Shown piece after piece: positions 1 to 6,030 of a stretch of 8,844 nt of DNA (positions within the stretch are counted from its first letter, which is position 1; each line of letters opens with the position of its first letter). A program made the position numbers and the translations under genes. Location of the stretch: assembly GCA_002401565.1 (NCBI GenBank), contig NVTL01000017.1, positions 28,028-36,871 of the forward strand, written 5' to 3'. The DNA is from Rhodospirillaceae bacterium (GTDB lineage: Bacteria; Pseudomonadota; Alphaproteobacteria; Rhodospirillales; Magnetovibrionaceae). A model generated the notes under the pieces. It made no database searches, was not told where the DNA came from, and saw nothing but the letters and a program-made list of their open reading frames with translations.

Positions 1-549
1 AACAATGGTTAAATTGATCAGGCAACCAAAATCATTTGGCACCAGCTTTTGGGCCTTTTGCAGACGCGTTTTGGCCTCGACATTTAAATGCGCCCTTTGC
101 AGAAGCTCACCCGTATTGATCAGGGCTTTTACATGGTTGGGGTTCAATTTTAAAGTCGCGTCAAAAAACGACATTGCTTCGTCGGGTTTGGATAAGCTGA
201 TTAAGACGTTGCCTAAATTATATAATGCGTCGATATAATCTGAGTCTAAACGCAACGCCGTGCGAAGCTCTTTTTCGGCTTCGGCAAAGCGTTGCAATTG
301 GTACAAAGCCGCGCCAAGGTTTGAATGGCACTTAATATGATTTGCATCTCGTTTCAGGGCTTGGCGAAACAAAGGTTCGGCTTGCATCGCGTCGCCGCGC
401 TGCAGGTGCACAACGCCAAGCATATGCCATGGTTCTGAAAGGTCCGGATGGCTTTGGGTGAGTGCGCGATAAACGGGTTGCGCAACGTCGACTTGGCCCA
501 AACGATGCTGGGCAATGGCATTTTCTAGTTCTGGTGATTTGCTTTGCAT
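1..549 (-). CDS. TPR-repeat protein, C-terminal part missing (cut by window edge)
   Basis: An open frame of 183 codons runs from an ATG at 549 to the left edge without a stop, so only the N-terminal part is visible. It is built of tetratricopeptide repeats of 34 residues. There is a first degenerate unit at about residues 8-36, then units at about 39-70, 71-104, 105-138 and 139-172, and the start of a sixth. Each shows the typical pattern of LG or NLG in helix A and an AL.LDP/LNPN-like end (for example ALRLDSD, TLKLNPN, KLVPN). There is no signal peptide, so a cytoplasmic scaffold is likely. In proteobacteria such arrays are often fused to a sulfotransferase or a glycosyltransferase-41 domain, but nothing visible here decides that. 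The gene starts 40 bases after the dehydrogenase stop on the same strand and may share its transcript. No strong Shine-Dalgarno precedes the ATG; an in-frame GTG lies directly before it. Confidence 0.85.
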   Translation of the reverse strand, partial: MQSKSPELENAIAQHRLGQVDVAQPVYRALTQSHPDLSEPWHMLGVVHLQRGDAMQAEPLFRQALKRDANHIKCHSNLGAALYQLQRFAEAEKELRTALRLDSDYIDALYNLGNVLISLSKPDEAMSFFDATLKLNPNHVKALINTGELLQRAHLNVEAKTRLQKAQKLVPNDFGCLINLTIV

Positions 550-589
550 CACACTACAGATAACACGGAAGGATAAGGCTGTTAATAGC

Positions 590-1363
590 TCACTTTTTCT
601 GCGGTGCCTTGAGCAAAATCCACCGGCGCAGACAGGGCGGCAAAACACCTGTTAACCACGACACAGCTGCCATAGGCCAAGGAAAAACAAGACTGATTCT
701 CTTTGTAGCTCGGCCTTTGTTTAAGCCCGCTCGGATGATGCGGGCGGCTTTTTTTCCGCTCATAAAAAAAGGCATGGGAAAGTCATTTTTATCGGTAATT
801 CGGCTTTTGATGAATCCCGGACAGATGGACGTGACGGTGATTCCATCGTCTTTTAAAGCTCCGTTTAGGGATTCGGCATACGCTTTCACGGCAACTTTAG
901 AGGCCGAATAAGCCGGAGCACCAGGCAGGGGTGTAAACGCCGCAAGGGAGCTGACGACCACAATATGCCCGGATTTTCTGGGGCGCATGACGTCAATGGC
1001 AGGCCAGATGGTGTTCAGTACACCGCCCAGATTGATGTCAAAGATTGCCCTGGCTTGGGCCTCGCTTTCGCCCGCATTGCCGCCGCCCGCAGAAATGCCC
1101 GCGTTGGCGATCACCAAATCCAAAGGATGGGCTTGGTCAAAATCGCTGATCCACGCCTTCATTTTATCGGTTTGGACGACATCCAAAACGGTCGGGTGAA
1201 CATCGGCGCCTAAGGATTTGCACTGGTCACAAACGGCCATCAGGCGGACTTTGTCGCGTCCGCTTAACGCCAAACTTACACCGGGGGCAGCGTATTCAAT
1301 GGCTAAGGCCTCGCCGAGGCCGCTGCTGGCCCCGGTGATCAGAATGGATTTTGGATTTGTCAT
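590..1363 (-). CDS. Short-chain dehydrogenase/reductase (classical SDR family)
   Basis: The 257-residue product has every hallmark of a classical SDR oxidoreductase. These are the glycine-rich cofactor motif TGASSGLG at residues 10-17, the NAG motif at 87-89, and the active-site set Asn111, Ser139, Tyr152 and Lys156 (YSASK). A PG motif (CPGF) follows the active site, as usual. Arg36 after the second strand suggests NADP(H) rather than NAD(H). The length is normal for the family. The C-terminal 35 residues are hydrophobic and then basic (FPWPMAAVSWL, then LRRW), which could give peripheral membrane contact; this is inference. The substrate cannot be told. It starts at ATG 1363, only 14 bases after the cbtA stop, and probably lies on the same riboswitch-controlled message. 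That does not prove a role in cobalt or B12 metabolism. Confidence 0.92.
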   Translation of the reverse strand: MTNPKSILITGASSGLGEALAIEYAAPGVSLALSGRDKVRLMAVCDQCKSLGADVHPTVLDVVQTDKMKAWISDFDQAHPLDLVIANAGISAGGGNAGESEAQARAIFDINLGGVLNTIWPAIDVMRPRKSGHIVVVSSLAAFTPLPGAPAYSASKVAVKAYAESLNGALKDDGITVTSICPGFIKSRITDKNDFPMPFFMSGKKAARIIRAGLNKGRATKRISLVFPWPMAAVSWLTGVLPPCLRRWILLKAPQKK

Positions 1364-1377
1364 GACTGCAGTTTAGG

Positions 1378-2094
1378 CTAAGCGTCTTTTTCTTTAAAGC
1401 GTTCAAAAAAGATCGGCGAAAAATAACCGATCATCGCCCAAAACAAAGCACTGATGACAATACTGGTCGCGGCGAAATGGGCCGCCAAAGTTGCCGGGAC
1501 CTGACTGGCCATGGTGGTCGGTTGCGGTGCGCCCCAGATGTGGGGAACAACGAGGGCTATGATGCCCAAAACCTTAAGCACACTGGATTTGGTCCAAAAA
1601 AGACACGTCAGGCCAGAAAATGTAAAGGCCACCGTAAACGCCCACCAAATTTGGCGTGCCTGCAAATCAACGGTTGGCATGGCGGGCAGTTCTGGGGCCA
1701 AGCCCATTACGGGCCCCAAAGTAAAGGTGGCAAATCCGCCCATGGCCAAAAGCAGACCTTTGGTCTGGTCAGCTTTGTGTTCACCGACGGTCAAACCAAC
1801 CACCAGCAATAAAGCAAAGGCAATGCCCGTGACCGAATTTGCAAGGACGGTATAAAGGAAACGTTCCAAACCATCCGCGGGCGCCCAGGCCTTTGGATCG
1901 TGGGCATGGCTGACGGTGTTTGGGTCAACGTCCCCAGCCTCAGGTTGCAACTGGTCATGAATGACCGGGGCGCCGATTTCAAGTTCTTCGGCGGCCAAGA
2001 TCAAGGGAGTCGTGGTGAAGGCCTCAATAGAAGTGATGAGGACAGCCGCCAGCAAGCCTGCGGCCATGGCGGACGCAAACAATCGATACATCAT
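1378..2094 (-). CDS. cbtA: CbtA family cobalt transporter, membrane subunit
   Basis: This 238-residue integral membrane protein matches the CbtA family, predicted from B12-riboswitch genomics to take up cobalt for cobalamin synthesis. About six hydrophobic segments are visible, near residues 5-27, 79-103, 112-133, 149-167, 171-189 and 205-229. A long soluble loop follows the first segment and holds candidate metal ligands (His46, and the SHAHD motif with His63 and His65). Further histidines sit in or near membrane segments (His106, His185, His206). The GLAPELP motif at 131-137 is typical of the family. The first ATG at 2094 is followed directly by a second one (2091), and either may be used; only a weak AGG lies upstream. 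It follows cbtB by 15 bases, the standard cbtBA order. Transport of cobalt is a family-level prediction, not something the sequence proves. Confidence 0.92.
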   Translation of the reverse strand: MMYRLFASAMAAGLLAAVLITSIEAFTTTPLILAAEELEIGAPVIHDQLQPEAGDVDPNTVSHAHDPKAWAPADGLERFLYTVLANSVTGIAFALLLVVGLTVGEHKADQTKGLLLAMGGFATFTLGPVMGLAPELPAMPTVDLQARQIWWAFTVAFTFSGLTCLFWTKSSVLKVLGIIALVVPHIWGAPQPTTMASQVPATLAAHFAATSIVISALFWAMIGYFSPIFFERFKEKDA

Positions 2095-2109
2095 TGGATT
2101 TAACCTAGC

Positions 2110-2298
2110 TTAGTGGCAGGGAAACACTTGAACGTGACGGGTATCGTGAGCCGCGTTGTGTACAGGTGAAGACTGTGCAAAACCAACGGTAAACAACATG
2201 GCACCGGCAAAAATAACGGCCATCAAACGGGCTTTGCCCAGTTCCGAGACGCTAACTTTAACAGCAGATGTATTTTGAGCTTGAGTTTGGGTATTCAT
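2110..2298 (-). CDS. cbtB: CbtB family cobalt transporter subunit
   Basis: The 62-residue protein has a polar N-terminus, one membrane span at about residues 24-42 and a short tail rich in histidine (His47, His51, His55, then Pro-Cys-His at 60-62). This HNAAHDTRH...PCH tail is the signature of CbtB, the small partner of CbtA, and is a plausible metal-binding site. The ATG at 2298 has a clear GGAG five bases upstream. The gene is first in its unit, directly behind a cobalamin riboswitch, so its translation should fall when adenosylcobalamin is abundant. Small size and position fit the family well. Confidence 0.93.
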   Translation of the reverse strand: MNTQTQAQNTSAVKVSVSELGKARLMAVIFAGAMLFTVGFAQSSPVHNAAHDTRHVQVFPCH

Positions 2299-2303
2299 TT
2301 TTT

Positions 2304-2307
2304 CTCC
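2304..2307 (-). promoter_or_regulatory. cbtB ribosome binding site
   Basis: GGAG on the minus strand lies 5 bases (all A) before the cbtB ATG. It starts only three bases after the 3' arm of the hairpin at 2311-2328, so folding of that hairpin could hinder ribosome access. This makes it the likely target of the riboswitch. Confidence 0.7.
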
Positions 2308-2310
2308 GAT

Positions 2311-2328
2311 GTCATCTCACCCGATGAC
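2311..2328 (-). promoter_or_regulatory. Candidate riboswitch expression-platform hairpin (P13-like)
   Basis: On the minus strand a perfect 6-bp stem, GTCATC with GATGAC, closes the loop GGGTGA. It sits 16 bases after the 3' strand of the riboswitch P1 stem and three bases before the cbtB GGAG. No U-run follows it, so it is not an intrinsic terminator; translational control is more likely. Five loop bases, GGTGA, can pair (one G-U) with TTACC at 2491-2495 in the aptamer, as expected for an L5-L13 kissing contact. The pairing is inference. Confidence 0.55.
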
Positions 2329-2344
2329 TTTGAAATTCAACAAC

Positions 2345-2548
2345 ATGCGGCAGGTATACTGGCTCCGGATCGATGCTTGCCTTTGACCTTCCCAAAATTT
2401 TGCTTAAAAAAGCTAAACTTAAGTGGTCGTTTTTAAGGCAAACTCCCCGTATACAGTTGCGGGGGCAGCCACGGTTGAGACCCCTTGATAGGTAAGTCTG
2501 CCGTGTTCCCTTTTGATCCCCAAGACTTAGTCTTTTTGGGAACCGCAT
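2345..2548 (-). promoter_or_regulatory. Cobalamin (B12) riboswitch controlling cbtBA
   Basis: The minus strand carries the conserved core of a class-I cobalamin riboswitch. Read 5' to 3' it shows the P1 strand ATGCGG (2548-2543), then GTTCCC pairing with GGGAAC further on. A P5 stem CACGG/CCGTG (2505-2501 with 2474-2470) comes next, then the hallmark GCTGCCCCCGCAACTGTA around 2452-2469, a GGGAAGG element, and the B12-box core CCAGTATACCTGCC near 2349-2362. The aptamer closes with CCGCAT (2350-2345), which pairs perfectly with the 5' P1 strand. Known members bind adenosylcobalamin and turn off the downstream gene. Here that gene is the cobalt transporter cbtBA, a standard target. The whole 355-base gene-free stretch 2299-2653 is explained by this element, the expression platform and two promoters. 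Confidence 0.95.
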
Positions 2549-2555
2549 AAAGCTA

Positions 2556-2584
2556 TTGATATACAAGATTTTCAGATACGGCAA
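2556..2584 (-). promoter_or_regulatory. Candidate sigma70-type promoter for the riboswitch-cbtBA unit
   Basis: On the minus strand TTGCCG (2584-2579) and TATCAA (2561-2556) each match four of six consensus bases and are 17 bases apart. Transcription would begin near 2549, exactly at the 5' strand of riboswitch P1. The position supports the call more than the weak boxes do. Confidence 0.4.
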
Positions 2585-2597
2585 GCCTTTCCTGCGC

Positions 2598-2626
2598 TTG
2601 TTCCGGCTTTAAGGGGACGCTATAAT
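2598..2626 (+). promoter_or_regulatory. Candidate sigma70-type promoter for yicC-gmk
   Basis: A perfect TATAAT at 2621-2626 has TTGTTC (2598-2603, three of six consensus bases) 17 bases upstream. A start near 2633 would give a leader of about 20 bases ahead of the yicC GTG. It is back to back with the leftward promoter, with 13 bases between the two -35 boxes. Confidence 0.55.
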
Positions 2627-2641
2627 ATTTAAGAATTTTTT

Positions 2642-2648
2642 GAGGGGA
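2642..2648 (+). promoter_or_regulatory. yicC ribosome binding site
   Basis: GAGGGGA lies five bases before the GTG at 2654. It is a good Shine-Dalgarno and decides for this GTG over the in-frame ATG five codons later at 2669. Confidence 0.65.
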
Positions 2649-2653
2649 TTCGT

Positions 2654-3544
2654 GTGACAATTTCAAGCATGACAGGCTTTTCTCGGGCAGCCGGAAATAG
2701 CGAGGCCTGCGTTTGGGCGTGGGAGGCCAAAAGCGTGAACGGTAAGGGCCTGGACGTGCGCGTGCGCGTGCCACGGGGCTTTGATGGTCTGGAATCCGCA
2801 GCGCGGGACCGGGTGACCAAACGTTTTCGGCGCGGCAATATTTCTTTGAGCCTTGATCTGACGTGGAGCCAACCTCAAACCGGTGTGGCGGTCAACGAAG
2901 ACGTTTTGGCACAAGTGCTGAAGGCGGTAGCCAAGGTTCAAGACGCCTGCCCATCGGCCACGCCGCCCACGGCGGATGGATTGTTGGGTTTGCGCGGTGT
3001 TTTGGAACAGGTCGAATTGCAAGCCAGTGCGGCGGACCTTGACGTTTTGCAAAGTCAGGTCTTAGAAAGTCTGGACCAAGCCTTAGAACAACTCAGCGAA
3101 GACCGGGGTGCGGAAGGCCAGCGTTTGGGCGGCGTGTTGCACGATCAATTGGCTGAAATCGAAATTTTATCGGAACAAGCTGCTGGTCTTGCAAGTCTTT
3201 TTCCAGAGGCCATTCGACAACGTTTAAAATCACAAGTTGAACTCTTGACCCAAGATATCGAGGCTGTTAATCCTGAGCGCCTAGCCCAAGAAGCGGCTTT
3301 GTTGATGGTCAAAGCAGATGTGCGTGAAGAATTGGATCGCTTGAGCGCGCATATTGAAGCCGCCCGTGATCTTTTGGGGCAAAATGAGCCTGTTGGTCGG
3401 CGGTTGGATTTTTTGTGTCAGGAATTTAACAGAGAAACAAATACTTTATGTTCCAAGTCAACGGATACACAATTAACACGCATTGGCTTAGACCTTAAAG
3501 CCGTCATAGAACAATTTCGCGAACAGGTGCAAAATATTGAATGA
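2654..3544 (+). CDS. yicC: YicC/YloC family endoribonuclease
   Basis: The 296-residue product matches the YicC family (about 290 residues) from end to end. The N-terminal domain starts with SMTGFSR at residues 5-11 and has the AKSVNGKGLDVRVRVP stretch around 25-40. The C-terminal domain has KADVREELDRLSAHI at 220-234, GRRLDFLCQEFNRETNTL at 248-265 and the closing LKAVIEQFREQVQNIE. The middle is helical and rich in Glu, Gln and Leu, as is usual. Members in E. coli and Bacillus have been linked to RNA cleavage and small-RNA turnover; the exact role here is inferred from family only. The start is GTG at 2654, chosen because of a strong Shine-Dalgarno. gmk overlaps its 3' end by 8 bases, a pairing found in many bacteria (yloC-gmk in Bacillus). 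Confidence 0.93.
   Translation: MTISSMTGFSRAAGNSEACVWAWEAKSVNGKGLDVRVRVPRGFDGLESAARDRVTKRFRRGNISLSLDLTWSQPQTGVAVNEDVLAQVLKAVAKVQDACPSATPPTADGLLGLRGVLEQVELQASAADLDVLQSQVLESLDQALEQLSEDRGAEGQRLGGVLHDQLAEIEILSEQAAGLASLFPEAIRQRLKSQVELLTQDIEAVNPERLAQEAALLMVKADVREELDRLSAHIEAARDLLGQNEPVGRRLDFLCQEFNRETNTLCSKSTDTQLTRIGLDLKAVIEQFREQVQNIE
3525..3527 (+). promoter_or_regulatory. Weak candidate ribosome binding site for the gmk TTG start
   Basis: AGG inside the last codons of yicC lies nine bases before the TTG at 3537. The rival ATG at 3573 has GGAG only two bases before it, too close for normal initiation. Neither start is well supported by its ribosome binding site. Confidence 0.35.
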
Positions 3545-4187
3545 TCCATTAAACATTAAACGCAGTGGAGTAATGCTGGTTTTATCGTCTCCGTCCGGGG
3601 CCGGAAAAACCACGATTTCACGTATGTTGTTGGAATTTGATGATAATTTGACCATTTCCATTTCCGCCACGACACGGCCACCGCGTCCGGGTGAAGTTAA
3701 TGGGGAAGATTATTTTTTCATCACCAAAGAAAAATTTCATGAAATGGTCGAAAATGAGGAATTTTTGGAACATGCCACGGTGTTCGGAAATTCCTATGGC
3801 ACACCCAAAAAACCTGTTGATGAAGCCTTAGCAGCGGGTCGAGATGTTCTGTTCGATATGGATTGGCAAGGCACCCAGCAAATTTATGGTCGGGTTCATG
3901 ACGATTTGGTACGGGTTTTTATTTTGCCACCGTCAAAGGATGAACTGGAAAACCGTTTGCGTTTGCGAGCACAGGATTCCGAAGACGTGATCATGAACCG
4001 CATGGCGCGAGCTTCCGATGAAATGGGCCATTATAATGAATATGATTACATTGTTGTCAATGTGATGATTAGCGATGCGGTCGCCGAAGTGCAATCGATT
4101 TTGACCTCGGAACGCTTAAAGAAAAATCGCCGGATTGGGCTGTATGATTTTGTTCGGGCCTTGCGCGGTTTGAACGACGAAGCCTAA
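3537..4187 (+). CDS. gmk: Guanylate kinase
   Basis: Guanylate kinase transfers phosphate from ATP to GMP to give GDP in the cytoplasm. The 216-residue product has the P-loop SPSGAGKTT at residues 18-26. The GMP-binding stretch SATTRPPRPGEVNGEDYFF follows at 43-61 (Ser43, Arg47, Arg50, Tyr59), then EFLEHATVFGNSYGT at 75-89 and DMDWQG at 107-112. RMARASDEM and YDYIVVN complete the expected lid and C-terminal elements. All key residues are present. The start is uncertain. TTG at 3537 overlaps yicC by 8 bases and keeps the N-terminal extension usual in alphaproteobacterial Gmk; an in-frame ATG at 3573 would start just four residues before the P-loop and look short. Expression should be coupled to yicC. 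The 3' end overlaps the convergent rsmA by four bases. Confidence 0.95.
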   Translation: MNDPLNIKRSGVMLVLSSPSGAGKTTISRMLLEFDDNLTISISATTRPPRPGEVNGEDYFFITKEKFHEMVENEEFLEHATVFGNSYGTPKKPVDEALAAGRDVLFDMDWQGTQQIYGRVHDDLVRVFILPPSKDELENRLRLRAQDSEDVIMNRMARASDEMGHYNEYDYIVVNVMISDAVAEVQSILTSERLKKNRRIGLYDFVRALRGLNDEA

Positions 4188-5017
4188 GATTTTTGAGCTT
4201 CAAACAATCTTGCCAGTTTTGCAAAGTCTTGGACCGACAACTCTTCAGCCCGCGCGGTTGGCAGTAGCCCCACCTCAGCTGGGTTCAGCTTTAATGATTT
4301 CAGGCTTTGGCGCAGCATTTTGCGGCGTTGACCAAAGGCCGCAGCCACCACTTTTTCCATACTGTCCCACGTCGCCGGAGCCAGCGGTTCAGGGCGCGTG
4401 TTTAAGGTTACCACCGTCGATTGGACCTTGGGTGGGGGCGTAAACGCGCGTTTGTCGATGTTAAATTCCAAACGCACTTCGCACAGCCATTGGCACATAA
4501 TGCTGAGCCGCCCGTAAGCTTTGGTGCGTGGTTTTGCAACGATGCGGTCGGCGACTTCCTTTTGAAACATCAAGGTAAAGCCTTCGAAATCCTGAACATT
4601 CTTAAGCCAGCCAATCAGCAACGGGGTGGCTATGTTGTACGGAAGGTTTGACATAATGCGCCGCGGAGCCGGGGCCAGACTGGCAAAGTCCTGTTTTAAA
4701 GCATCGCCTTCGATGATTTCAAGTTGCGTAGAATAGGCCGGGCAAAGATAGCTGTTTAAGGCCTTAATGCACCGTGGGTCGCGTTCAACGGCGACCATGT
4801 GTTTCACGCCTGCGGCCAAAATTGCACGGGTCAGTCCGCCCGGACCGGGGCCGACTTCGATGACCGTGGTTTGGCTAAGATCACCCGCCGTTCGGGCGAT
4901 GCGTCCGGTCAGGTTCAAATCCAAAAGGAAGTTTTGCCCCAGTTGTTTTTGCGCAGCCAAACCATGTTCGGCGATGATTTCACGCAACGGCGGCAGGTTG
5001 TCAGATTCTTGAGCCAA
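4184..5017 (-). CDS. rsmA: 16S rRNA dimethyladenosine transferase (KsgA/RsmA)
   Basis: RsmA dimethylates two adjacent adenines in helix 45 of 16S rRNA late in 30S assembly, using S-adenosylmethionine. The 277-residue protein shows LGQNFLLD at 26-33, the SAM motif EVGPGPGGLT at 54-63, the acidic ribose contact in VERD (77-80), GDAL at 104-107, and the catalytic NLPYNI at 124-129. FQKEVADR (151-158), FTPPPKVQS (192-200) and the basic FGQRRKMLRQSLK (228-240) complete the family pattern. The start is a TTG at 5017, only two bases after the pdxA stop, with a good AGGGGA six bases upstream inside the pdxA end; this points to translational coupling. It is the last gene of the lptD-surA-pdxA-rsmA operon. 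No apaG or apaH follows; instead gmk converges on it with a four-base overlap. Confidence 0.96.
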   Translation of the reverse strand: MAQESDNLPPLREIIAEHGLAAQKQLGQNFLLDLNLTGRIARTAGDLSQTTVIEVGPGPGGLTRAILAAGVKHMVAVERDPRCIKALNSYLCPAYSTQLEIIEGDALKQDFASLAPAPRRIMSNLPYNIATPLLIGWLKNVQDFEGFTLMFQKEVADRIVAKPRTKAYGRLSIMCQWLCEVRLEFNIDKRAFTPPPKVQSTVVTLNTRPEPLAPATWDSMEKVVAAAFGQRRKMLRQSLKSLKLNPAEVGLLPTARAEELSVQDFAKLARLFEAQKS

Positions 5018-5019
5018 AT

Positions 5020-6030
5020 CTATTCCCCTGACCGGGTTTGAGCCATGGAATGTGCCATGTTGAGCGCGGCAATCAGGCTGAGTTCAGATGCTTGCCCGGT
5101 GCCCGCGATGTCAAAAGCGGTGCCGTGGTCGGGCGACGTGCGCACAAACGGCAAGCCCAGCGTGGTATTCACACCGTGTTCAAAATCCATGGCCTTTAAC
5201 GGAATAAGACCTTGATCATGATACATGCATACGGCCGCGTCATAGCTGGGCAGGGCTTTGTGCGTAAACATAGTATCGGACGGATACGGGCCCGTCGCAT
5301 TGATGCCTTCGCTTTGAAGCCGTTTAATGGCGGGGATGATGATGTCGATTTCTTCACGGCCCATCGATCCACCTTCGCCTGCGTGGGGGTTTAACCCCGC
5401 AACGGCAAGCCTGGGTTCAGCGATACCAAAGTCTTGTTTCAGCGCGTGATGCGTGATGCGCGCAATGTTGCAAATGGTGTCGGTGTTGAGGCTCTTTATG
5501 GCGTCAAACAGCGACACATGCACGGTTGCCAAAACCACCCGCAATTGATCGCAAGCCAACATCATCACGGGTTGGATATGGTCGCCCGCCAGATAGGCTA
5601 AATATTCGGTATGTCCGGGAAACTGAAAACCAGCATCATACAAGATTTCTTTGGCGATAGGATTGGTGACAATTCCCGAAGCCTCACCAGATTTTACAAG
5701 TTCAACAGCGGTTTGAATGGCGTTGATAATGCCCGGTGCATTTTCAGACGTGGGGTGTCCGGGTTCTGGTGGGACTGTTAAGGAACGATGCAAAACGGGC
5801 AGGGCATGTTCAAAAATGCCCCCGGTTTGGGCGGGCGATTGCAAACGTTGGATCGGTACAGGCAGGTCCAAACGGGCCGCGATTTGTCTTAAATGATCGG
5901 CGTCCCCGATGTAAAAGAATGGCGGAAGTTTACGACCGTTTTCGGCAAAGCGAATCCAGGCCTTTAGGGTAATATCCGGACCAATACCCGCCGGATCACC
6001 CATGGTTAAGGCAAGAGGGGCATCTGTCAT
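5020..6030 (-). CDS. pdxA: 4-hydroxythreonine-4-phosphate dehydrogenase
   Basis: PdxA oxidises 4-phosphohydroxy-L-threonine with NAD(P), and the product decarboxylates and is condensed by PdxJ to pyridoxine phosphate (DXP-dependent vitamin B6 route). Counting from the GTG noted below (337 residues; one less from the ATG), it shows MGDPAGIGPD at 11-20 and GHTEYLA at 140-146. The three metal-ligand histidines expected from the family are His172 (VHVSL), His217 (NPHAGE) and His272 (YHDQG). GPYPSDTMF at 248-256 and the HGVNTTLGLP and SPDHGTAFDIAG stretches are also present. Length is normal. Two starts are adjacent: GTG at 6033 overlaps the surA stop by four bases, ATG at 6030 by one (TGATG). I take the ATG. 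Either way translation is likely coupled to surA. The gene order surA-pdxA-rsmA is conserved through Proteobacteria. Confidence 0.96.
   Translation of the reverse strand: MTDAPLALTMGDPAGIGPDITLKAWIRFAENGRKLPPFFYIGDADHLRQIAARLDLPVPIQRLQSPAQTGGIFEHALPVLHRSLTVPPEPGHPTSENAPGIINAIQTAVELVKSGEASGIVTNPIAKEILYDAGFQFPGHTEYLAYLAGDHIQPVMMLACDQLRVVLATVHVSLFDAIKSLNTDTICNIARITHHALKQDFGIAEPRLAVAGLNPHAGEGGSMGREEIDIIIPAIKRLQSEGINATGPYPSDTMFTHKALPSYDAAVCMYHDQGLIPLKAMDFEHGVNTTLGLPFVRTSPDHGTAFDIAGTGQASELSLIAALNMAHSMAQTRSGE
5024..5029 (-). promoter_or_regulatory. rsmA ribosome binding site
   Basis: AGGGGA on the minus strand spans the last codons of pdxA and lies six bases before the TTG at 5017. No in-frame ATG is near, so this site is the main reason to accept TTG as the rsmA start. 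Confidence 0.6.

Noticed and set aside
723..755. Terminator-like hairpin on the plus strand: GCCCGC/GCGGGC stem, then GGC and seven T.
   Set aside because: It lies inside the dehydrogenase gene and encodes its Lys-Lys-Ala-Ala...Ala-Gly stretch. No plus-strand gene lies upstream to need it. It could at most stop antisense RNA.
2393..2420. A and T runs with a GCTT/AAGC hairpin that could suggest a terminator before cbtB.
   Set aside because: It lies within the aptamer between the conserved CCGCAACTG core and the B12 box, in a variable arm of the riboswitch, so it is part of the fold and not a terminator.
2312..2584. Open frame of 90 codons on the minus strand upstream of cbtB.
   Set aside because: It is wholly covered by the riboswitch, its leader and the expression platform; the RNA structure explains the sequence.
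2663..3052. Open frame of 129 codons antisense to yicC.
   Set aside because: It is the shadow of a strongly conserved gene, has no domain I recognise and no sensible ribosome binding site. The same holds for the other long frames opposite the dehydrogenase, pdxA, rsmA and lptD genes.
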